From positions 1 to 5,871 of the forward strand of contig JALHTN010000247.1 of assembly GCA_022865865.1 (NCBI GenBank): a DNA stretch of 5,871 bases. The letters run 5' to 3'. Of this stretch, positions 1 to 5,871 are shown in pieces (the stretch's first letter is position 1; each line of letters opens with the position of its first letter). The notes beneath the pieces are model-generated. The model was given only the letters and a program-made list of their open reading frames with translations. It had not been told where the DNA came from and ran no database searches. Both the position numbers and the translations under genes were made by a program. The stretch is from Anaerolineales bacterium (GTDB lineage Bacteria; Chloroflexota; Anaerolineae; Anaerolineales; UBA4823).

Positions 1-471
1 CCAATCTCTGATCAGCTTGGCGGCACCTTTGATATAGCTGCTGTGACCGTCTTCCACCAATATAACCCTGTATCCAAGCTCATTTCCACCCATGCAGGTT
101 GCTTTCACGCATCCATTGGTCACCAAGCCCGTGATGACAATACAATCAATCCCCCGTGAATCGAGTTCATCCTTGAGAGGGGTATCTTCAAATCCGTTCC
201 CATGCGTTTTCTGAATTATTTGATCGTTTTGAGTTACAGTTAAGTCTGGATGGAACTGCCAGTTGTCGGAACCCTTCAATAATAACTTTTGATTTGAATG
301 CTGGATTAAGAAAACTGGTCCTCCAGCTTGCGAAAATCTATTGCGGAGTGTGTTGACATTGCTTAGTAATTCTTCTGCATTATACATTGGTGTTGGTCTC
401 GAAAACAGACCTTTTTGCACGTCGATCACCAACAGAGCTGTGCTCGAATGATTTAAAGTTATTGACGTCAT
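1..471 (-). CDS. Isochorismatase-like cysteine hydrolase, C-terminus cut off by the window edge
   Basis: This reading frame starts at the ATG at 471 and stays open for 157 codons to the left edge, so the 3' end is missing. The translation begins MTSITLNHSSTALLVIDVQK. It carries the family's catalytic triad: Asp17 in the VIDVQ strand, Lys88 in QKTHGNGF, and the nucleophile Cys121 in VTNGCVKAT, followed by the usual GYRVILVEDGHSS strand. These are hallmarks of the isochorismatase/nicotinamidase superfamily, soluble alpha/beta enzymes of roughly 180-220 residues that hydrolyse amides, ureido groups or vinyl ethers through a thioester intermediate. The seen part therefore covers most of the domain. 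The start is supported by an AGGA site five bases upstream. The gene follows the nitrilase by 39 bases on the same strand and is probably co-transcribed with it. The exact substrate (nicotinamide, isochorismate, N-carbamoyl compound or other) cannot be read from the sequence. Confidence 0.9.
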   Translation of the reverse strand, partial: MTSITLNHSSTALLVIDVQKGLFSRPTPMYNAEELLSNVNTLRNRFSQAGGPVFLIQHSNQKLLLKGSDNWQFHPDLTVTQNDQIIQKTHGNGFEDTPLKDELDSRGIDCIVITGLVTNGCVKATCMGGNELGYRVILVEDGHSSYIKGAAKLIRDW

Positions 472-476
472 ATTTT

Positions 477-481
477 TCCTG
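477..481 (-). promoter_or_regulatory. Ribosome binding site of the cysteine hydrolase
   Basis: On the minus strand the sequence reads CAGGA, five bases before the ATG at 471. It fixes the start of the hydrolase and shows independent translation initiation within the 39-base gap after the nitrilase stop. Confidence 0.6.
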
Positions 482-510
482 TGTTAAGTAAATGCCGGCT
501 AATTGTTCGA

Positions 511-1485
511 TCAATGATTCTTATCCGGGGTTGGGATTATCTTCACAGGTTCGGCTGGAGACTCATTGACCAAGAGTTGGAAGACATCTGGACGGGCGTA
601 ATGCCCCACCACATCAAAATCGACTTTAGAGCGGGTAATCTCACCCATATCAAGATCGGCATACAAGATACCTTCCTCCCCGAATAAGGGTCCTGCAATA
701 ACATTTCCCAGCGGGGAGACGATCACACTGCCTCCGCGGCACATCACCTCCGGCATTTCCTTCAATTCAGGATGATCCTGAAGATCAGCTGGATACATAT
801 CTTTGGTGACATATTGGTTGCATCCTAGTACGAAGCAGCGGCCTTCGTTGGCGATATGGCGCATGGTCGCCTGCCAGGTATCGCGCTGGTCGGCAGTGGG
901 TGCCAAATAGATTTCCACACCTTTACCATACATGGACATGCGAGCCAGGGGCATGTAATTCTCCCAGCAGATCAAACCGCCGATTTTACCCAATGGCGTG
1001 TCTATAGCCGTCAATGTGCTGCCATCCCCTTCACCCCAGATCAAGCGTTCTGAGGCGGTGGGTTTTAGTTTGCGGTGTTTGCCGATGATTTGTCCATCAG
1101 GACCAAAATAGAGCAGTGTGCAGTACAATGTTCCACCACTGAACTGATTGTCACGTTCGATGACTCCGATCGCCAAATGGATTCCAGTCTCTCTGACGGC
1201 CTCTCCCAGTGCTTCCGTTGCGGGGCTGGGGATGGTGACTGAGTTGTCCCAGTATCTCTGCCAGAGACGGCGACCTTCATTGTTGCGGCTGCCAACCACC
1301 ATCCCAAAACTCAAACCGCGCGGGTAAGCAGGGATAAAAGCTTCGGGAAATAAGACCAGCTGCGCATTGTGGTCAGCTGCTGTATAGATCAGCTCCCGGC
1401 TTTTCTCAACTGTGGCCTGGCGATCAAACAGGACCGGCCCTGCCTGGACTACAGCGACTTTCACACTGGGTTGCTTTTCTGTCAT
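511..1485 (-). CDS. Nitrilase (carbon-nitrogen hydrolase superfamily, branch 1)
   Basis: This is a complete 324-residue protein, a normal length for a bacterial nitrilase. Enzymes of this branch convert a nitrile R-CN to the carboxylic acid and ammonia in the cytoplasm, usually as spiral oligomers. The catalytic triad is visible: Glu48 in VLFPEAF, Lys139 in KHRKLKPT, and Cys173 in LICWENYMPL. Glu146 in TASERLIWGEGDGS is the second conserved glutamate. The CWENYMPL signature, the PRGLSFG loop near residue 56, the APTADQRDTWQATMRHIA block (195-212) and the C-terminal HYARPDVF motif (295-302) point to a true nitrilase rather than an amidase, a beta-ureidopropionase or a Nit/Fhit protein. Similar motifs occur in aryl-acetonitrile and beta-cyanoalanine nitrilases, but I cannot assign the substrate. 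The start is supported by GAAGGA six bases upstream. It is flanked on the same strand by a DUF4180 gene upstream and a cysteine hydrolase downstream, a probable three-gene operon. Confidence 0.95.
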   Translation of the reverse strand: MTEKQPSVKVAVVQAGPVLFDRQATVEKSRELIYTAADHNAQLVLFPEAFIPAYPRGLSFGMVVGSRNNEGRRLWQRYWDNSVTIPSPATEALGEAVRETGIHLAIGVIERDNQFSGGTLYCTLLYFGPDGQIIGKHRKLKPTASERLIWGEGDGSTLTAIDTPLGKIGGLICWENYMPLARMSMYGKGVEIYLAPTADQRDTWQATMRHIANEGRCFVLGCNQYVTKDMYPADLQDHPELKEMPEVMCRGGSVIVSPLGNVIAGPLFGEEGILYADLDMGEITRSKVDFDVVGHYARPDVFQLLVNESPAEPVKIIPTPDKNH

Positions 1486-1491
1486 TGTTTT

Positions 1492-1497
1492 TCCTTC
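1492..1497 (-). promoter_or_regulatory. Ribosome binding site of the nitrilase
   Basis: The minus strand reads GAAGGA with a six-base spacer to the ATG at 1485. This is a good Shine-Dalgarno match that supports the chosen start. Confidence 0.65.
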
Positions 1498-1506
1498 GGA
1501 GACGCT

Positions 1507-1521
1507 TCCCGATTATCGGGA
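1507..1521. repeat. Perfect short palindrome in the gap upstream of the nitrilase
   Basis: The bases read TCCCGAT-T-ATCGGGA: seven-base arms around one central base. Another short palindrome, TTCGCGAA, follows at 1523-1530. Both lie in the 63-base gap between the DUF4180 stop and the nitrilase start, about 21 bases from the nitrilase ATG. In RNA it could fold as a five-pair GC-rich stem with a five-base loop. No U-tract follows on the minus strand, so it does not look like an intrinsic terminator. It could be an operator half-site pair, an mRNA-stability or processing hairpin, or a dispersed genomic repeat; the sequence alone does not decide. Confidence 0.55.
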
Positions 1522-1548
1522 CTTCGCGAACAGATATTGCTTGGCAGT

Positions 1549-1872
1549 CTACAGGTCAGGTACGAAGAAAATCAAGTTTCCTCGATTAGACTCGCGGATA
1601 AAAGCTGCTAAACTCTGGCTCTGATAGTGGTCAAAAATTCCGATAATGGCAAGCTTTACCTGGTAATTGGAAAATTTTTGCAGGATACTTCCCGCGACAC
1701 CGGTCTTCAAATCAAAGAAATCACTGCACAGGTTTTCTGCCGGTAGGATGATCGCCCGGGCTCCTAAAGAGCTCGCATCAGCCATTAAATCCAGGGCTTG
1801 CTGTTCATCGCGGATCACCAGATCAGGCGAATCGATCATAGCGACTTTCTGTTCCTGGATTTTAATGGTCAT
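1549..1872 (-). CDS. DUF4180 family protein
   Basis: This is a complete 107-residue soluble protein with no signal peptide or membrane segment. I recognise the DUF4180 pattern: an N-terminal beta strand pair (MTIKIQEQKVAMI), the segment RDEQQALDLMADAS (21-34), the strand-loop RAIILPAENL (39-48), the signature DFFDLKTGVAGSILQKFSNY (51-70), the strand KLAIIG (73-78), and the C-terminal SLAAFIRESNRG and FFV. The length agrees with the family, usually about 110-120 residues. No biochemical function is known to me for DUF4180. The start ATG at 1872 has only a weak AGG site four bases upstream, but the homologous core begins immediately after it, so the start is reasonable. It is the first gene of the probable operon with the nitrilase (63-base gap) and the cysteine hydrolase, which suggests a role linked to those enzymes, possibly sensory or accessory. 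That link is inference from position only. Confidence 0.85.
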   Translation of the reverse strand: MTIKIQEQKVAMIDSPDLVIRDEQQALDLMADASSLGARAIILPAENLCSDFFDLKTGVAGSILQKFSNYQVKLAIIGIFDHYQSQSLAAFIRESNRGNLIFFVPDL

Positions 1873-2084
1873 AGTACCTGCACAAAGATATCAATTGCAA
1901 AAGTGAAATTAAAATTATTGGTGATTATTGCGCTAGATGCAGCTGCTGTACCATGGACGCTGTATATAACACACCAGAAACAGTACGATGGTGGGGATGC
2001 ATCAGCAAATATTACGCGTGGATTATCGAGTAGGTGGTTAATTATTGACTTGTGCCGGGAATCAAAAGTCAAATGGAGAGGATA
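1873..2084. promoter_or_regulatory. Divergent intergenic region between the nitrilase operon and the GNAT gene
   Basis: This 212-base stretch separates the minus-strand operon from the plus-strand acetyltransferase, so promoters for both are expected here. It is AT-rich next to the DUF4180 start (about 1881-1930). I see no convincing paired -35/-10 boxes: a TTGACT at 2045-2050 on the plus strand lacks a good -10 at the right distance, and on the minus strand TTGCTG with TACTGT 17 bases later (about 1983-2011) is only a weak candidate. No supported gene, RNA or strong inverted repeat was found. Confidence 0.4.
2075..2081 (+). promoter_or_regulatory. Ribosome binding site deciding the GNAT start
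   Basis: The sequence GGAGAGG lies just before the ATG at 2085, with the GGAG core six bases away. It favours 2085 over the in-frame GTG at 2052 and the ATG at 2073, neither of which has a comparable site upstream. Confidence 0.7.
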
Positions 2085-2600
2085 ATGAACAACGGTGATC
2101 TAAGCTCACCTGGACTCAGTCAAATTGCCCAGGGAGTTGAGCTGCGTGAGGTCGTGGAGAATGATCTACCGATATTTTTTGAGAATCAGATGGATCCAAC
2201 TGCCAACTATCTGGCAGCTTTCACCAGCAAAGATCCTGCGGACAGGGAAGCATTTGATGCTCATTGGAAGAAAATATTGGCTGACGAAACCATACCAATC
2301 AAAACTATTCTTTTCGGAAATCAAGTAGCAGGTTCAGTCTTGAGTTATGAAATGGGGGATGAGCGAGAAGTCAGCTACTGGCTTGGCAAGGAGTTCTGGG
2401 GGCGGGGGATAGCCACACAAGCCCTGTCCTTGTATTTGGAGATCATCATTCAACGCCCGTTGTACGCCCGGGTTGCCAAAGATAATCTGGGATCGGTCCG
2501 GGTGCTGGAAAAGTGCGGCTTTAAACCAATTGGCACCGATAAGGGTTATGCGAACGCTCGCGGAGAAGAGATTGAAGAAACAATTTTCTTTCTTCAATAG
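2085..2600 (+). CDS. GNAT family N-acetyltransferase, RimJ/RimL-like
   Basis: The 171-residue protein is a single GNAT domain, which transfers an acetyl group from acetyl-CoA to an amine. The N-terminal part VELREVVENDLPIFFENQMD (18-37) is the usual first strand and helix. The strand with KTILFGNQVAGSVLSYEM (73-90) follows. Motif A is VSYWLGKEFWGRGIATQAL (96-114), with the acetyl-CoA pyrophosphate loop at WGRGIAT. The motif B region is RVAKDNLGSVRVLEKCGFKPIG (129-150), with the conserved Asn134 and the GF pair. These features match the RimJ/RimL ribosomal-protein acetyltransferase type (Acetyltransf_3), a group that also includes enzymes acting on small amines and antibiotics, so the substrate is open. 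The frame can be extended upstream to a GTG at 2052, but GGAGAGG favours the ATG at 2085. It is divergent from the nitrilase operon and convergent with the kinase gene, so it is probably a single-gene transcript. Confidence 0.9.
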   Translation: MNNGDLSSPGLSQIAQGVELREVVENDLPIFFENQMDPTANYLAAFTSKDPADREAFDAHWKKILADETIPIKTILFGNQVAGSVLSYEMGDEREVSYWLGKEFWGRGIATQALSLYLEIIIQRPLYARVAKDNLGSVRVLEKCGFKPIGTDKGYANARGEEIEETIFFLQ

Positions 2601-2763
2601 GAGTATCCTGGGTGATTAGATAAAACTATCGGGAGAATGGTCTGTTAGGTTTCCAGCGAATAAATTACTAGATATTTATTGAAATGGTCTCTGAAATTTT
2701 GCATAACGACATGACACCACACAATGTTTCTTTTCGGAAAATGCATGGATGAAATGTGACAAT
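2601..2763. other. Convergent intergenic region
   Basis: This 163-base stretch lies between the 3' ends of the acetyltransferase and the kinase gene. I find no supported gene. Transcription of both neighbours must end here or read through. A classic GC stem followed by a T-run is not visible on either strand; the only notable inverted repeat is the AT-rich one at 2659-2680. Confidence 0.6.
2659..2680. terminator. AT-rich inverted repeat, possible weak bidirectional terminator
   Basis: Arms AATAAAT (2659-2665) and ATTTATT (2674-2680) pair perfectly over seven bases around an eight-base loop. The placement between two convergent genes suits a shared terminator. The stem has no GC pairs and there is no long T-run after it, so its termination strength is doubtful and the match may be chance in AT-rich DNA. 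Confidence 0.25.
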
Positions 2764-5700
2764 TTATTCTTCACTTTGTTCATCCATCGCTAATGCAGCA
2801 GCTTCCTCAAGATCCATCTCAGCACCCTTTGACCAGAGCTGTTCAAAAACCTGGGAGCCAAGGCTTTCTTGGGTTGAGGCGACAAGCATCTTGTGTTCTT
2901 TTCGTAACGTTGGAGATGAGCTAATGGTGTCTCCAATATTCTTCTCAACTGCTGCCAGCAGCAGAGCAGCCTGCGCATCATTTCCCATTGAACCGGCAAG
3001 TGAAGCGAATCGCTCAATAGTAATGCCTGTGGGGACTTTATTTCCCATTTCAACGTAGCTCAGGAGACTTTGACGTAATAAATCTGCTGCTCGCTCGAAC
3101 TCACCTTGGCGACGGGCTATCTCTCCGAGATCCCTAATTGCGCCTGAGGCACAATTCTCATCGCCAATCTTCTGCAGAGCTTCGAGGGCATCTAATGAGA
3201 GCTGCTTTGCTTGGTCGAGATCATTCCTTTGCAAAGCTATTAGTGCTAATCCCCTAAGAGCATGGGCAGCCATAACCTTATCTTCAACTAAACTGCACTT
3301 CTCCAAACTATGCTCATATGCCAATTTGGCTTCTTCGGAGTCACCATTTTGGTACATCGAACCACCCATGAGGTTAAGTGAATGAGCACTATTCCAAATA
3401 TCCCCAATTTCCTCGAAACGATCTAATGCATCTCTTTGCATAGATATGCTTTTCTCGAAATCACCTTGTATTTCGGCTATTTGACCAAGATAGCGGAGCG
3501 ACCAGGCTAATCCCCAATCATCATCCAGCTCACCAAAGATCTCAAAGCTCTCTGATAAACGAGCATCGGCTTCTTCAATTTCTTTATAGCCCCAAGTTCC
3601 AGCTTGACCTAAAAGGTTGAGGCACCAAGCTGCACCCTCAGAATCCTCCATCTCACGGCAGGTAATTAGAGATTCCTCAACCAGCTCAGTGGTTCCGGTT
3701 AATTTCCCGCGGATTAACTCCAGACCCCCAGCCCGGTAAATAGCCTTCACTCGGATCAGAGGATCCGATCCGGTTTTGATATCGAGACTCTGGTTCAACC
3801 ATATCCATGATTCCTTCCAATATCCACGTATGAACCAGAACCAGCCTAACGCACCGACAAGTTTGAAGGCTAAATCTGGATTTGCTCGATCGATCGAATG
3901 CCTCAGTGCCCTGCGGAGATTATCATGCTCAATATCCAACACCTCTAAACTTTCAATCTGGCGTTCATCTCTCAATCCTTTATCCATTTCCTCAGCCAGT
4001 TGAACGAAATAATCCAGGTGATCTTGACGTGCTTTCTCAAGCTCCCTTTGCTCGCGAAGTTTGTTAATTCCATATTGTCTCACCGTCTCCAGCATCCGAT
4101 AGCGAATGGTGTGCTCGAGCGGCTCAACATAAACGAGTGATTTATCGACAAGCTGTGAGATCAGATCAAGAACTATTCCTTTGGCATCCTTCTTGATGAA
4201 AGCAACTTCTTCCGCTGCCTCTAAAGTCCATCCACCGGAAAAGACAGCCAACCGTCTGAGTAATACTCGCTCTTGATCATTGAGCAGATCGTAGCTCCAG
4301 TCAATTGCGGCTTCTAATGTCTGGTGCCGGGGAAGTGCTGCGCGGGAACCACTGGTTAGCAGCTGGAATCTATCTCCTAAACGATCCGCGATCTGGCTCG
4401 GGGTTAATACCTTGATTCTGGCTGCAGCCAGCTCAATGGCTAGTGGAATCCCATCCAGCTGGTGACATATCTGTGCTACCGCGATTTCATTTTCCGAAGT
4501 GATTCTAAAATCATGCTGGATTGCGACTGCCCTCTCAATAAACAGATGTACCGCTTCGTAAGTCTCTATGCTTTCTACAAGGCTGTGGTCAGGAGGCAGT
4601 TCCATTGGCGTGACATTAAAAAGTGTCTCTCCAGGTATCCTTAAATCCTCCCTGCTGGTAGCCAGCAGCTTCACATTAGGACAGCCTTTGAGCAGGGTAT
4701 CAGCAAATTCCGCGCATGCTTTAACAAGGTGTTCACAGTTGTCGATTACCAGCAGCAAGCTCTTATCCCTCAGAAAGTCAACGAGTACGTCTGTTTCACT
4801 GTGCCCATCCCTTGCTTCTTGCGCACTCACACCCAATACAGATGCGACTTGTTGAGGCAGGAATTCAGATTCGGTCAAAGATGCCAGCTCCACCATCCAT
4901 ACGCCATCAGCATATTTGTTAAGCGCGTTATAAGCGGTTTGGGTAGCCAAGCGGGTTTTTCCGATTCCACCGATACCAACTAATGTTAATAATCGGCAAT
5001 TTGCATCAGCCAACATCTCACCTATTTGGATGAGATCGTCTTGCCTGCCGATAAAGGAGCTGGGTTGGGCGATAAGGTTATGGTTCGTGATTGACGTTTT
5101 GGTTCGTATTGGCTCAGGAAATTCAGAAGCTTCCAGATCTAAGATACTCGTCTGCCTTGATTCCAGAAGTTGCAGCAAAGCACTGGCTGAGGGAGGTCTA
5201 CCATCTGGCTCTTTGCTCAACAGGCTGAGAATCAGGTCATTGAGATGTATTGGAAGATCTGGAGCAACCTCAACTGGGGAGACTACTTCCTCAAACAGGT
5301 GTTTGTTGATCACTGCCATAAGCGAATCTGCTGAAAAAGGCAGCTGACCTGTTGTCAGCTCATACAGGATGATCCCCAGCGAGTACAGATCTGCCCGACC
5401 ATCGACCTCTTCCCCTTTTGCTATTTCCGGAGCCAGGTAATTCGCCGTACCTGCGAATTGGGCCTCGCTTGTGAATCGAGTAATATCTGAACGCGCGATA
5501 CCGAAATCGACTATTTTAACAATCCCATTCTTTTCGAGCAGTACATTTTCCGGTTTGAGATCATGGTGGATAATACCTTTATTATGGGCAGCATCCAAGC
5601 CTCTGCATATTTGGATGATAATTTTCAAAATATCATCCAGATCGGGGGATTTTAGGTCCCGGAGAGATCCTCCGTTCACAAATTCCATTACGAAAAATGG

Positions 5701-5871
5701 AGAACTTTCGGATTCCCCCACATCATATACAGACACGATATTTGGGTGTCGTAGTTTAGCGATCAATTTCGATTCGTGGAGAAGTCGATCTCGCTCATTC
5801 TTGATGAAGATAATTTGATTTAGCAGCTTGATCGCCACATCGCGCTCGAGCTCAAGGTCATGGCCCCTGTA
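2764..5871 (-). CDS. Ser/Thr protein kinase - STAND ATPase - TPR fusion protein, N-terminus cut off by the window edge
   Basis: The frame is open from the right edge to the TAA at 2764, giving 1035 residues (numbered here from the edge). It enters inside kinase subdomain I/II (YRGHDLELERDVAIK). The GTG at 5838 encodes Val12 of VAIK and is not the start. Kinase landmarks are Lys15, helix-C Glu33, HHDLKPEN (102-109, Asp104), DFG (122-124), APE (147-149), Asp161 and Arg225. His replaces the usual HRD arginine. After a linker comes a STAND/NB-ARC-like ATPase: FIGR near 273, Walker A GIGGIGKT (299-306), Walker B LLLVIDNCEH (372-381), TSR (405-407) and GIPLA (474-478). A winged-helix-like part (LRRLAVFSGGW, about 539-549) and RYRMLETVRQYG (590-601) follow, then TPR repeats (about 706-946) and a typical family tail ending LEEAAALAMDEQSEE. 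No membrane segment or DNA-binding domain is seen. It probably senses a ligand or partner through the TPRs and signals by phosphorylation. The fold calls are firm; the pathway is unknown. Confidence 0.93.
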   Translation of the reverse strand, partial: YRGHDLELERDVAIKLLNQIIFIKNERDRLLHESKLIAKLRHPNIVSVYDVGESESSPFFVMEFVNGGSLRDLKSPDLDDILKIIIQICRGLDAAHNKGIIHHDLKPENVLLEKNGIVKIVDFGIARSDITRFTSEAQFAGTANYLAPEIAKGEEVDGRADLYSLGIILYELTTGQLPFSADSLMAVINKHLFEEVVSPVEVAPDLPIHLNDLILSLLSKEPDGRPPSASALLQLLESRQTSILDLEASEFPEPIRTKTSITNHNLIAQPSSFIGRQDDLIQIGEMLADANCRLLTLVGIGGIGKTRLATQTAYNALNKYADGVWMVELASLTESEFLPQQVASVLGVSAQEARDGHSETDVLVDFLRDKSLLLVIDNCEHLVKACAEFADTLLKGCPNVKLLATSREDLRIPGETLFNVTPMELPPDHSLVESIETYEAVHLFIERAVAIQHDFRITSENEIAVAQICHQLDGIPLAIELAAARIKVLTPSQIADRLGDRFQLLTSGSRAALPRHQTLEAAIDWSYDLLNDQERVLLRRLAVFSGGWTLEAAEEVAFIKKDAKGIVLDLISQLVDKSLVYVEPLEHTIRYRMLETVRQYGINKLREQRELEKARQDHLDYFVQLAEEMDKGLRDERQIESLEVLDIEHDNLRRALRHSIDRANPDLAFKLVGALGWFWFIRGYWKESWIWLNQSLDIKTGSDPLIRVKAIYRAGGLELIRGKLTGTTELVEESLITCREMEDSEGAAWCLNLLGQAGTWGYKEIEEADARLSESFEIFGELDDDWGLAWSLRYLGQIAEIQGDFEKSISMQRDALDRFEEIGDIWNSAHSLNLMGGSMYQNGDSEEAKLAYEHSLEKCSLVEDKVMAAHALRGLALIALQRNDLDQAKQLSLDALEALQKIGDENCASGAIRDLGEIARRQGEFERAADLLRQSLLSYVEMGNKVPTGITIERFASLAGSMGNDAQAALLLAAVEKNIGDTISSSPTLRKEHKMLVASTQESLGSQVFEQLWSKGAEMDLEEAAALAMDEQSEE
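3034..3756 (-). repeat. TPR repeat array within the kinase/ATPase protein
   Basis: The encoded segment repeats a helix-turn-helix unit of 40-41 residues. Equivalent positions are GAAWCLNLLGQ, GLAWSLRYLGQIAEIQGDFEKS, WNSAHSLNLMGG, VMAAHALRGLALIALQ and CASGAIRDLGEIARRQGEFERA. They show the TPR pattern of small residues facing A/G and a turn such as QGDFEKS or QGEFERA. At least five units are clear, and the stretch before them (about 640-700 counted from 5838) is also helical and may add degenerate units. Such arrays bind proteins or ligands and in STAND ATPases act as the sensor. Confidence 0.85.

Noticed and set aside
1953..2033. Small plus-strand ORF of 26 codons, tryptophan- and tyrosine-rich, in the divergent intergenic region
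   Set aside because: It has no ribosome binding site and no recognisable similarity, and an ORF of this size is expected by chance.
1869..2072. Minus-strand 67-codon ORF covering the divergent intergenic region
   Set aside because: It overlaps the DUF4180 start by four bases, has odd composition, no good start signal and no recognisable domain; it also covers the likely promoter region.
2045..2086. TTGACT (2045) with GATAAT (2081) as a promoter for the GNAT gene
   Set aside because: The spacing is about 30 bases and the GATAAT overlaps the start codon, which is incompatible with a sigma-70 promoter.
2308..2740. Direct repeat TTCTTTTCGGAAA at 2308-2320 (inside the GNAT gene) and 2728-2740 (after it)
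   Set aside because: The 13-base identity does not extend on either side and the first copy is ordinary coding sequence, so chance is the simplest explanation.
4568..4983. Plus-strand open frames opposite the ATPase domain
   Set aside because: They are antisense shadows of a well-supported coding region and show no domain or ribosome binding site.

Overview
The window holds five protein-coding genes and no recognisable RNA genes, insertion sequences or CRISPR arrays. The base composition looks mid-GC. The large kinase/ATPase/TPR fusion is an architecture I associate with multicellular or environmentally complex bacteria, particularly Chloroflexota (Anaerolineae-like). That placement is inference from gene style only, since no ribosomal or phylogenetic marker gene is present.

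Positions 1-1872 carry three minus-strand genes, read right to left. They are a small DUF4180 protein (1872-1549), a complete branch-1 nitrilase with an intact Glu-Lys-Cys triad (1485-511), and the N-terminal 157 residues of an isochorismatase-like cysteine hydrolase with its Asp-Lys-Cys triad (471 to beyond the left edge). Gaps of 63 and 39 bases and an AGGA-type ribosome binding site before each of the last two genes make this a probable operon. Its two enzymes both hydrolyse C-N bonds (nitrile; amide or related), so a small nitrogen-release or detoxification pathway is plausible, but the substrate is unknown. A perfect 7-bp-arm palindrome sits in the gap just upstream of the nitrilase.

Positions 1873-2084 are the divergent intergenic region between that operon and a plus-strand GNAT acetyltransferase of the RimJ/RimL type (2085-2600). 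A strong ribosome binding site favours the start at 2085 over an upstream in-frame GTG at 2052.

Positions 2601-2763 are a convergent intergenic stretch containing one AT-rich inverted repeat.

Positions 2764-5871 are one long minus-strand gene that runs off the right edge. It encodes a Hanks-type Ser/Thr kinase domain (HHD instead of HRD in the catalytic loop), then a STAND/NB-ARC-like ATPase with Walker A and B motifs, a winged-helix-like segment, and an array of about 40-residue TPR repeats ending in the tail usual for this ATPase family. It resembles a bacterial NLR-like signalling switch with a kinase as the output or input domain, and it is the most interesting object in the window. The GTG at 5838 is the valine codon of the kinase VAIK motif, not a real start: the reading frame stays open to the window edge and the glycine-rich loop lies outside.
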